Shown here piece after piece: positions 1-10,015 of a stretch of 64,000 bases of DNA (the first letter of the stretch is position 1; each line of letters begins with the position of its first letter). The position numbers were made by a program, and so were the translations under genes. The notes beneath the pieces were generated by a model. That model had not been told where the DNA came from, searched no databases, and saw only the letters and a program-made list of their open reading frames with translations. Origin of the DNA: Gnetum montanum (taxonomy: Eukaryota; Streptophyta; Gnetopsida; Gnetales; Gnetaceae); NCBI GenBank assembly GCA_015680685.1, contig MNCI01036292.1, positions 1,049,978 through 1,113,977 on the forward strand. Reading direction: 5' to 3'.

Positions 1-469
1 AGAGTTAGTCTAGTTGGTTCAAAGCTCATTGGCTCTAGTTTCCTTATATAACATACATATTGTTATCCATAATTTATGAAATGAAATAAAGCTTTATTAT
101 GTCCAAATATGTATGTCACTATAATCAATGAGTAGAAGTTCAAAAGATTGTCCATGCCCTTTGTAACAATCCTCAATATGAAAATATGATGATAAATGTA
201 ATTCAAACCAAATTCTTCACCATGTTTAGCATGAGAGATTATGTCAAGATAATTTACAAGATTCAAAATAAGAAAATCTCATAGGTAGATTCATATTTAG
301 AAGAGGATGAGGCTTAAAATGTAGGTTCAAAAATACAACACATAAAAAAATTAGAATTTGTTAAATGTAGAATAGTGCAAGGTTTGCAAAAATAAAGGGC
401 ATACATTTGACAAAGTATTCAACAAACATAAATTTTAAAAAAATTTAACTCCAAGAAAGTCAGCCCCGG
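1..469. other. Unassigned AT-rich sequence at left edge
   Basis: AT-rich sequence with no recognisable coding region or LTR end. Homology between the antisense genes of elements A and B begins only at about 500, and the upstream exons seen in B (12516-13416) are not found here. This stretch may be a further insertion or deletion in element A, or diverged spacer between the antisense gene and RT. Nothing in it can be assigned. Confidence 0.4.
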
Positions 470-3331
470 GAAGCATCTCAGTAGTAGGATTTGCTCTTCC
501 CTCCAACAAATAGTGCAGACCGATTCCGCACACATGTCCACAGTGTGCTAGTGGTGGTTGAGATTAATGACCAACTATTTGTGGACCTCTTTGGCATCCC
601 TTCTGATGGCCTCCCCATGGGAGAAAAGAAAAGAAAGGAGAAAAATCATCAAGGGGACATTGAGGAGTGGCTAGGGGCAACGAAGGGACGCAAGGGGATC
701 CACATTGAAGAAGCTAGGCTAAAAGTGGCCAAAACGGTTTACCCCATCTTTCGTGACTATGCTTTCCCCAAGATACTCTCCAAAGGGAAAATCATTCGGA
801 TTGAGAAAACTTGGATAATGAGAGAGGTCATGGAAGAGGGGGTGCATTACTACTAGTCCAAGCATCTTTGCAAAGGTCTGTAGGCTGAAATGGCCAGGCT
901 TCGTAAGAAGCCTGAATCCCATTTCAATGTGCATCATGCCTTTTTTATAGCCTACCTGTGGCACTTCATGGAATTCTTGGTAGTCCATGAGAATGGTGTC
1001 TAGGTGATACAAAATCATGACTAGATTTCCAAACCGTGGATTTGCCAAGTTTTCCTTACCACTTAATCCCAGGATCCCTCGGAAGCTATTGGGGAGTTGT
1101 TTTCAATGATGACTAGGGATCAGGTGGCACACAACTTCTACAGCCAAGATAGTGTAGGAGAGGTACCCCCTGCTACTACAGGTAGTGTATCACAAAGAAA
1201 ATTCCTCATTGCAGAGATGGTGGCAACTAGGTCACAGTGTAAAAGGTCTCGCCCGGCTGAGGAGCCTCCTTGTAAGGATGAACAAGCGGGGAAGAAATTG
1301 TTGTTCAAGCTTTGTAGAATGTAGCTTCCCATTGGTAAATGCTTCCTCTTTTTATTTGCTAACTTATTTGTTAGGTTAATGCTCACTACGCTGTGCTACG
1401 CTAAGTAACGTAACACAGTGTAGCATCTGTTTTAAGTTAATATGCTTTTGCCTAATGTAACCACACTTTATTAGCAGAGGAAGAAGAATAAGAAGAAGGC
1501 GAAGTAGAGGTGATGGCACCAGGAATAGGGATGAGTAATAAGGATGTGGGGGCCCAGCCATAGAGGAAAGGGCCCCAATCAAGAAAGAAGGAGCTCTTAC
1601 CACAAAGGAAAGGGCTCCTACCGATGAGTAGAATACTCCTATAGATGAGGAGGACACTCTTGCAGATGAGGAGGACACTCCTACGGATGAGGAGGACACT
1701 CCTACTAATGAGAAAGAGGTGGGTGCCATAGGAAGGAAGGCCCCAATGAATAAAGAAGAGGCCCTTGTCAACCAAAAATAGGCCTCCATCGATCATCCCT
1801 TCACCGAATGTAGTTTCGTGCAAGAAGAGCAGATGAACATAGAGGGTGCTACCATGATGTTAAGTCAGCTAGAAGGAGGGGAGCTGCAACTTGATGTTGG
1901 TGAGTTTGATCGCATGTTTGAAAATTTGTCGATGGGTGACCCCCCCGCTATCAACCCTATGGTTTTGCTGGGTAGGAGCTTTACACTATCATTTGTGTTG
2001 CTCATCAGCTTTATTGTAGTCCTCTTGGTCATAACTAACATGTTTTGTTATGTAGAAGACACCACTGTTGACACTACAGGGCCTTCTTTAGTCTGTCTGC
2101 GATCATGGGCCGAGATCCTTGATATGTTTTCCTTCATGGAAGGGGTGGTCAATGACATGATGAGCTGTCTAAAGCAGATCAATCTGGAAGTGGGTGAGTG
2201 GAGTAGCTACACTAGGCCTTTTAAGCTACTAAACTTTTCTATGCTAACTTGCTAAACTTTGCTATGCTAACTTGCTAAACTTTGCTACACTGTTGGGACT
2301 AATGCATTTTTATGTGTGGTTGATAGCCTCTCACCTAAAGTGGAAGCCTAAGCAAGCAGTTAAGGTTGATGCCATGGCTGCATTCCCACCGGAAATGACC
2401 AAAGTACCTTGTCGCATATACGACGAGGTTAGTGAATGTGTGCTGTACTTGACATGCTCCTTGTGAGAGTGCAAGCATGTAAATGAAGACCTGTGGAAAC
2501 GGGTCCAGAGGCTTGAGAAGGAGAAGGCAATTCTAACCGCTGAGGTGGGGGACCTCTGCTCTAGGAATGAATTCCTTTTGGCCTAGGATACCAACGATGG
2601 TAGTCGGCACACAGCTATCATTGATTATGAGAGATATTGGATGGCCGTGTGGAGCAACAACGAGGCCACACATGAAATAATAGAGCAGCAGATGCAAATG
2701 GACTTGTTGGCCTAGAAGAACAAAGATTGGAAAGATTATAGTGTAAGAGTTTACGAGTGGGGGTAGTCCTAGAAAAATCATAAGCATATGTATAAATTGG
2801 AATGTACATCCTACCGTAACTAGTATCAGGATGCTTCTATTAAGTTGTATACGCATGAAGTATTCCTTGATGCCATTGGTGATTCTGGGACTTACAACAA
2901 GTTCATGAAACAAGTGATGGTCTATGAATCCCCTAAATGGGAGGGAAGTTTCCCCACAAGTGGGACCACTACTGCCTCCTTTTCTCCAAGGCCACTAAGA
3001 TGGATGACTATTGAAAAGGAGAAAGTTGCAGCAGATGCTAACTTGGGAGATAGGTATTGGGTGGACATTACTGAAGAAAAGGTCTAACAACGCCTCGAAA
3101 CTGGCTTGGATCGCATACCCCTTGATATAGATGAGGGGCTAACTTGGGTTAGTCACTTTCTTGAGATGCAACAATTTATTTTATTCTAGCTTTTATTGTG
3201 ACTCTAGCTAACTACTTTAATCTTTTTTGATGCAGACTCTAGATGAAGATACAAGGCCCTCTGAGGGTGGAAATGAGGATGCAGAAGAAGATGATACAGA
3301 GGAAAATCATGCCGAGGAAGATGATGCATGA
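470..3331 (+). pseudogene. Element A antisense spliced gene (unknown protein)
   Basis: A multi-exon gene on the strand opposite to gag-pol, between protease and the missing RT. I read exons at about 491-1334, 1478-1971, 2056-2193, 2327-3147 and 3236-3331, separated by GT-AG introns 1335-1477, 1972-2055, 2194-2326 and 3148-3235. The same order is found in element B. The first exon has a conserved FxxLFGI segment and, further on, an HHAFFIAYL segment matched in B and E. Exon 2 is acidic with DEEDTP repeats. Exon 4 has a likely coiled coil (HVNEDLWKRVQRLEKEKAIL). The last exon encodes a very acidic tail ending in TGA at 3331. Several in-frame stops, nearly all TAG, show that this copy is dead. 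I do not recognise a named domain; similarity to plant transposon-associated additional ORFs is a guess. Confidence 0.72.
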
Positions 3332-4050
3332 AAGCAAGGGATCTTATTTGTATTTTTGAAAGAATATTGCAAACATTATTTAATTGAGACTTTAAATGAA
3401 AGATGAATTATGAAAAGATTCATTTTATTCGGGCTTGTATATTAACTATATTGGTCATTTTATCAATTTTTTTGTCATTTGAGTTTTAGGCCATTTTGGG
3501 CTGTGGTCAGGTGATAAGAAAGAGAAATTTTATTTTATTATTCATTTTTTGAATCACCGGTTTTAGGCCTTAGTGGGCCGCAATGGTAGTTTAAAGCCAT
3601 TCTAGGCCATCACTATTTTTAGGCCATTTCTGGCCATCGTGGAGACATAGGGTAAAGAATTTTTCCAGTTTTAGGCCTTAGCGGGACGTGTGTAGTTTTA
3701 GGCCATTTCGGGCCATGGGACGATGGTAAAACAAAAGAGAAAATTTCACCATTTTTAGGCCTTAGTAGGCATTAAATATGTAAACAAAGTACACGACAAA
3801 AACTGTGTAAATACAAAGGATGTTAAAGCCAACAATGGATGTAAAGCAAATGGTATAGGTGCAAAGAAGTATGAGTAATGTAGTTGTGCTAACATGGACA
3901 CTGTTCAACCCTTGAGTTGCTTCTTAACCCATCGTAGGTTTGGCGATGTATAAAGCTGAGGGACCTTATTATGGTATTCCTCTACACTATCGTCTACTGC
4001 CTAAAATGGCAGTTCAAACCATGTTGTGACTTTTTTCGCATTAGTTTTAG
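3332..4050. repeat. Element A module-boundary spacer with TTTTAGGCC repeats
   Basis: Non-coding spacer between the antisense gene and protease. From about 3480 to 3780 it holds irregular copies of a unit like TTTTAGGCCxxxxxGGGCC. On the sense (minus) strand this reads GGCCxxxxxGGCCTAAAA. Similar units mark the corresponding junctions in B, C, D and E. The remainder, about 3785-4050, shows nothing recognisable. Confidence 0.6.
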
Positions 4051-4051
4051 C

Positions 4052-4905
4052 TTATCCAGGTGCCTCCATTTGAAAGGGGGCTTGTTCTTTAGAGACTTTG
4101 ATCTTTGAACCTTGCTCCAGCCCCACAGTATTTATGATTTGAGGAGTTGTTTCATCGTTGGATATCACTAGTTCCCCTCCTACATAGGGTAAATGGATCT
4201 CTTGATGTATCAGTGATGAAACAACATTTAGTTCGGCCAACCACAACCTCCCCAGAAGCAAGTTTAATCCTAGCATCTCCTCTACCACTATAAACCTTAC
4301 GTTTGTGGGGAACTGGTCCATTGCCACAAAGTTAATTTGCATAGTTCCTTTTACCTGCACTCATGCCCCATTAAAATGACTTTAGGTAGGATGTCGTTTG
4401 TGGGCTTGATCTGATCCACTAGGCCCAACGTGTCCACAATAGGAAAAGGGATGACATTGATCATGGCACCTTCATCGACGTGAACACTTCAAATCATGTT
4501 TTGGCCAACCCGAATTGAAATGAGCATCAGTGCCATCGTCACCTAACCATTTTAGGGTCATCATTAATAGATCTATCACAAAATGTTAACTGAGAAGGCC
4601 CTAGTTTTTTAGACACAGAAGGAAGCATAACTACATGAATTACCTTTTCCTCTGCTGGTACGCTTTCATCCACCAATATGGATGTCAACATATGAACTAG
4701 AGCCTCACGATGTGCAGTAGAGGTCATCACAGGTCATATAGGCTCAAACTTGTATTCTTCTATTTTAGAGCCTACTTGACCTAAGCGAGGGCATTTAATA
4801 GATCCTATCTACTCTCCTATTTCTTGCTACCCTTCTCTTCCTCCATTCGTCCTAGGAGATGAATTTCCCGAGGAGGAGCAATTTTAGGCTTGGGGTTGGA
4901 CCTCT
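4052..4905 (-). pseudogene. Element A retroviral-type aspartic protease
   Basis: The pepsin-like retroelement protease would mature the gag-pol polyprotein. On the minus strand the catalytic segment reads VHVDEGA near 4470, so the D-x-G catalytic aspartate is kept. The C-terminal part at 4360-4052 contains EEMLGLNLLLGRLWLAELN, equivalent to the ILGRPWLA segment of element C. The upstream linker at 4730-4539 (TAHREALVHMLTSILV) also matches C and E. The frame is interrupted by a stop before 4360 and by stops near 4500 and 4740, so it is a pseudogene. The start is arbitrary because protease is normally part of a gag-pro reading frame. Confidence 0.8.
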
Positions 4906-7644
4906 TTAAGTGGGCCAACAATGATTTCTTGGGCATAAGGGTGTCAGCTGTTGATGACAAGGGGGTATGCTTAGGGGGCTTGAGGCAATACATTGTTTAG
5001 CCGCCTCACCTGTCAAACGCTCTTCTTGTTTTCTTGGATGAGAAGGCTGTGACGCCATCTTATGCAGGGTGGGGACAGTTGAGTGGTTTGGCCGCTTGAT
5101 GATGAATGGTGTTTGCGGTGGTAATGTAGGCAATGATGCAGTTTTAATTATAGAAGGTGTAGGGGCAGATGTCTGAGGAGGGACCTTAAGAACAAATGGT
5201 TGCTGTGGCATTTTTTTAGCTACTACTAGTGTCAGTGCACTACGTTGAGGCACATGAACTACAAATGGTTTCCAAAGAAGTTCAGGATTACTGTCTATGC
5301 CAATGGTGTTAATGATGTAACTAATGTTGTTGGCATTAAGCAGGTCTGTGTAAACATGCATAGATTGATTCTTAGGGCACACGGGGTTGCTCTCATCTAG
5401 AACCAACTTCCCTTAATCAGTCATTCTTTGAATGTCATCTTTTAGGGCCAAACAGTAATCCATGTCATGACCACAGAGTTGGTGGTAGTCACAGAACTGC
5501 TCTAGCCTAAAATTCCTAGGAATTGGTGGCTCATTAGGCATGGGCAAATAGGGGTTCTTAAGGAGCTTACAGTACCATTGATGCCTTTTGGTTACCTCCT
5601 TTGACATTCATTGGTGTTGAATATACTCTACCCCTAGCAATTACTTCAGGACTTTTGAAGGCTTGACAGGTAGCATGATGTATTTAGAGTGATCTTTATG
5701 CTCAAAGTTAGGCTTAGACGAGGTGGATGCTTCGGGTGTCAAAGTTGAGGGATGATCTCCATTGCTTGTGCTGGGTGTAGGGTTAGTTGACGCAGTGACC
5801 ACCTTGTTGTTGGGCTTGGCTTTGTTCGCTATAGCGGCCACTGTGGCTATTGCAGCCTTGCCCTTTTATTTGTCCTTCTTGATATATGCAACATAGGTCA
5901 GATCTTTACTTTCCTTGGCCACATCTTGAATGCTCTTAGTTTAGGAAAACGTTTAACTAAGAGTTCATGGAGTGAGGTACTATAGTTTGGACTTAATAAA
6001 GTCATTCACTACACCCTTGAAGATGACCAACAGATGGACCTCTATGATAGGCTCGTGGATTTCATTCAGGGTAGCTCTCCACTACTGTATAAATTCCTGG
6101 ACTAATTCTAGTGGATCTTTCTTAATGCTTATTAACTGATCCATTATAACCTCTAGTCTCAAGTTATACTTGAAACAAGTTACGAACTGAGTCAGTAGCT
6201 CCTCTAGGGTTCAGATGGAAGAGCATGGGAGCACACAGTACTAGTATAAAGCCTTACCTATTAAAGACATAGCAAATATGTGGATAATGATATGTGGCCA
6301 TTGTTGCAGTAGAAGGGACTCAAATATAAATGTCATGAGATATGCATTGGGATCACCCTCCCTGTTGTATTTTGTAAAGTGGGGGAGTGGCATCCTAGGG
6401 GGTAATGTGAGCATGGAGACTGTCAAGCTGATCAGATCATCATGGTACAAATCCATGACTTTTATTGTATCATAACTGGTAGCTTTTAGATGCTTAATTT
6501 CTTAAGTAAGGGTCTGGATAAGTTGGAATGCTTGGTCCAGACTTGGGGACAATGTACATGGTTTTGGAGCTATAGGGGCAGCCACCATTGGTCAGGTGGT
6601 AGGGGCAGCAACCTATCTCATAGGTGGTGCCATTGGGATGGCCCCTACAAAAGGTGCTACTTGTGTTGTCCACCACCCACTGCATGGTGTTGTTGGAGTG
6701 GCAACTATTGGTGGTGCCATAGGATGGCTTGCATGCATGATCGGTGGTGCAGACCATAGTCTTGCACTTGGTTGTATCATTTGCAGGACCTGGTACGTTT
6801 TATGGTGATTGTAGTGCAAAATTTGGGAAGGTTTCAAAATAAGAGGAGAAGTGAATGGGGTCCACCACATGGTGCCCACCGCCAATGGTGGAATACATGT
6901 AGATGTTGGAATGGAAGTAGAGACTATATGCAACTGCGACGCAGGTACCATGTGCACGTAAGGTAGGGTAGCCATGATCGGTGCTTGGTAGGATGAAGGG
7001 ATAAATTGGTGAATAGATTGTGGTGGGATAGTGCCTGGAAACAAGATAAAGGAATAGGCGTGTTGATATGCCGAGGGCATGACGTGGCCACCCATGGCTG
7101 ATGAAACTGTGGTTTGCGATGGGGTAGATGTAATCATAAAGGGAGAATTTATGAAGAGTGGGTTCAACCAGAAGGATGGGGCTAGAGGAATAGTAGTAGG
7201 GTTAGTTTTACCCCCACACTCAGACTGGGAATCCATGTCTTCTTCTCCATCCTAAAATGCCTCATCATAATGGGATAACATGTCTCAATCCCTAGGCCTA
7301 CTGACTCATAGCAGTTGATCAAAGATCCACTGGTACGTCTCTGTCAGGGGGATGGCTATGTCAGGAGTAGGGATAAATTCCCTCCCATTACGGTAAAGGA
7401 ACTCAAAGTGACATTTATCTTCGAGTTCTTGGACATCTAAGGGTAGATTCGCCTAGACCTTAGCATAGAAAAAATTGTAAAGTTTGGTATGTTGTACCAA
7501 GCGCTCAGGTGATCGATTTTTGATCTTGAGAGATCAGCGTGGCCCTTGCACTGGGCTAGGCTATCGCTCGGCACCTGTGGTGCCTTGAACTAAAAAAGGG
7601 ACCTTAAGGTTTGAGGTAGAAACAACGATGGTTGAGGAAATCAT
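4906..7644 (-). pseudogene. Element A gag polyprotein
   Basis: Structural capsid protein that would form the virus-like particle. The first ATG on the minus strand is at 7644, soon after the primer-binding site, and its context resembles the gag starts of B and E. Order: a variable N-terminus, a proline/threonine-rich region (7236-6613), the capsid core at 6456-6241 (LPPRMPLPHFTKYNREGDPN, then LLLQQW), and a CX2HX4HX4C knuckle at about 5510-5470 (CDYHQLCGHDMDYC). A linker with PFVLKVPPQTSA follows at about 5190. The knuckle is intact, unlike that of element C. Stops and frameshifts break the frame several times. Confidence 0.83.
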
Positions 7645-7864
7645 TTTTGTGATGTTGAAAATGGTTTGCAAGTGAGAAAAAATAGAGATCAAGAGGCGAT
7701 CAGAGGCTTTTCATCTTGCAGGGTTCTAAAGGAACCGTCGATGCAACCTGTGTGTACCACATGGTGCATAAACAACCACAAGGATGTCACATTTATGCTG
7801 ATGAGTAACAGGTTACATAGAGCATGTAGCACTACTCGTAGGACATGGAAAAGGCACCAAAAGG

Positions 7865-7881
7865 CCCTCCTTCTATCAACA
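7865..7881 (-). other. Element A primer-binding site
   Basis: Immediately downstream of the 5' LTR on the minus strand is a sequence that shares ATAGAAGGAGGG-type text with TGGCGCTAGAAGGAGGG in element C. It is degenerate at its 5' end. From memory the intact form matches the 3' end of plant tRNA-Asn. Confidence 0.6.
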
Positions 7882-7886
7882 AAAAC

Positions 7887-9386
7887 TATAGCAACCGAAA
7901 ATGTTGGTGGCTTGAAACACCAAGAGGTTTTTGGGTGAACCGTTTAACCCCGGATCCATGCAAGGGCCATGTTGGATAAAATGGAAGCGAGGCATCTTGA
8001 ACAGTCTGGTTGATCATACAGGAACTTAATTGGTATAAATTAACCTTACGTGAACGTTGTTTTGAATGCGAAAGATGCAAGGTAAAACCAATAATCAATA
8101 AATGCAGGAATGAAGGAAATGATGCCAAAAGTGATAATAATAAAGAGAAAATAGAATAAAATTAGGTAAGAAAATGCATCGCCCCAAGGTCGTAGGTTCA
8201 ATTTTTTTTCTTTTTCTAAAAATGTATAACAAGTTATACAATGCTAGAGGTGCACAAGGAGTTCAAGAGTAACGAAACTACTCAAAAATGTGTTGACTAT
8301 GCTTTTGAATGTGAACTTAAAAGACAATAGCACAGAAATGCCAACTAGAAAAGCCAATGCCAAAAATGACAACCAACCACTTCAGCATTGTTTGTTGGGG
8401 TATTTATAGGACCAGAAGCAAGCAAGAAATGAGGCCTGGATGCCACATGTCATGGAACTCATGAGATACTAATGTGCCCATACCATGTAGGTATGGTGTG
8501 TTGGTTGCAAACTCTACTATGTTGTAACCTTGTTGTTGAAACTAGAGATGCTGGACTCTAGAGTGCTATCAATGCAAGCACTGTCTAGCACATTGAAGTA
8601 GCGTAGCTGCTTGCTACATTGTGCTACACTATGTAGCATAGCATAGTGTAGCCATCGATTTGAATAGAAAACTTGCATAGCATTTGCTGGAAGCCTTGGC
8701 GTAGGCTGGGTTAACCTTTGGAGCACTTTGTTGATTTGCATTTTTGCTACACTATGTAGTGTAGCATAGCGTAGCAACCAATGTAACATGCATTTTTGTT
8801 AAAATTGTTGGATTCCCTGAGAAAACTTTGCTTGTGGTTCAAAGGCTAATTGAGACAAGGTAGTTTTGGAAGCCAACATGCTATTACATGTAATCCTTTT
8901 GCCGAAATGGATTAGCAAAGGAGGCTTTGCATGTTTCACACTTGCTATGTTGTGCTACGCTATGTAGCGTAGCACCCTGTGTTAGCTAGATTCTAACTTT
9001 TCCTTGCATGAACATCTTGCCAAAACTTGTATTCGGACACTTGATTGATCTTTCAAAGGCTTGCTACACTGCACAGTGTAGTGTAGCATAGTAGACTTCG
9101 CTACTAGAAAAGTTGCTAAACAATTTTGTCCATCCTGAATAGCGTCAACAACTCCAAGCATGGTCTCTATGTAGATTGTCAGCAAGGCTAACTATCCACT
9201 TAGGCAGGTTGGTGAGCCTTGCAAGCCTGCCACTCTTGGAAGTAGAGAACATGTCAGACTACACAGTCTATCTTCGATGCCTACACTTTATTGCCTAATG
9301 ATTATGATGCTACACTTGTCAAAGCCTTTGCCTAAATTCCTAGACCTCACTGAAACATGGAGGTCCTAAAATTTTATGGTGTTTCA
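7887..9386 (-). repeat. Element A 5' LTR (about 1.5 kb)
   Basis: On the minus strand the LTR starts TGAAACACC at 9386 and ends at 7887 with TGCTATA, equivalent to TGCTACA in element E. A TATA box (TATAAATA) lies at 8408-8401, followed by the ACCCCAACA context also seen in the E LTR. The U3 part, about 8600-9100, is full of CTACGCTA/TAGCGTAG palindromes, including perfect ones at 8745-8766 and 8953-8974. The small ORFs in it have no family resemblance and are not called as genes. Confidence 0.85.
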
Positions 9387-10015
9387 ATGACCAGCTATAG
9401 TGTTGACCAATTGATTAATATTGGACAATAGGAAATTATCTTTAATGTTCAACTTATTTAGGTCTCGGAAGTCTATGCATATGCATATACTTTCATTTTT
9501 CTTCGGCACAACCACAATGTTGGAGACCCAGTCTGTGTAATCAATGACCTTGATGAAACTAGCTTTGTAGAGTTTGCTGATTTCGTCATGGACTACCAAT
9601 GCCACCTTAGGCCTAACCTTATGTGCTTTTTGCTTGACTAGCTTAATGTTGGGATTAAGGATAATGTTATGTTGGACTACATGAAGATCTAGGCTTAGCA
9701 TGTCTTCATAAGACCATGTGAATGCCTTAATGTTACCGTTGAGTACTTTAGTGATGTTCTGGGCATATCGTGGCTCTAACAAAGAACTAAGTTTTATGCT
9801 TTTGCCTCACCACTAGGCATAGTTATAGGGATTTCAATGATGGGATCCTTAATGACATCACATGCCTCTAAATTGAGAGCCTTAACTAGATGATTGCTCT
9901 AGTCCAATAGTTCCTTTATAGATGTTATGTATTCATTGTAGGCTATGGGCTCAAGGTCTAGGCATTGTGGATCGATGCATCACATGAGATCACCATGGGG
10001 TTTGGTGAGGACTAG
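9387..10015 (-). pseudogene. Element B reverse transcriptase, N-terminal part
   Basis: N-terminal part of the reverse transcriptase of element B. On the minus strand, 9782-9387 contains HNIILNPNIKLVKQKAHKVR, then DWVSNIVVVPKKN and CIDFRDLNK, followed by INQLVNTIAGH. These are RT fingers/palm motifs that align with element E. The frame is cut exactly at the LTR start of element A, so the catalytic YxDD region is not in the window. The upstream stretch 9990-9790 reads as a diverged N-terminal pol linker with stops. Confidence 0.85.

Larger units (their letters stand above)
470..9386 (-). mobile_element. Element A: Tat/Ogre-like Ty3/Gypsy retrotransposon, 5' part
   Basis: A minus-strand LTR retrotransposon read from right to left: 5' LTR (9386-7887), primer-binding site, gag, protease, then a gene on the opposite strand. 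RT, integrase and the 3' LTR lie beyond the left window edge. It interrupts the RT of element B: the B frame runs normally to 9387, where the A LTR begins with a TGAAACACC terminus. The would-be 5-bp target duplication on this side is ATGAC (9387-9391); its partner is outside the window. All coding parts contain stops and frameshifts. Family assignment follows the gag and protease likeness to elements C and E, whose pol motifs are Tat/Ogre-like. Confidence 0.85.

Noticed and set aside
1376-1823. Overlapping minus-strand ORFs with VSSSSVGV and RRSVLLI repeats
   Set aside because: Shadows of the acidic GATGAGGAGGACACTCCT repeat of the antisense gene on the plus strand.
1818-2255. 145-codon ORF with an apparent transmembrane segment
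   Set aside because: The hydrophobic stretch coincides with a GT-AG intron (1972-2055) whose position is matched in element B, so it is intron read-through, not a membrane domain.
6490-6966. Plus-strand ORFs opposite element A gag
   Set aside because: Reverse shadows of the Pro/Thr-rich gag region; the sense strand has capsid and knuckle motifs.
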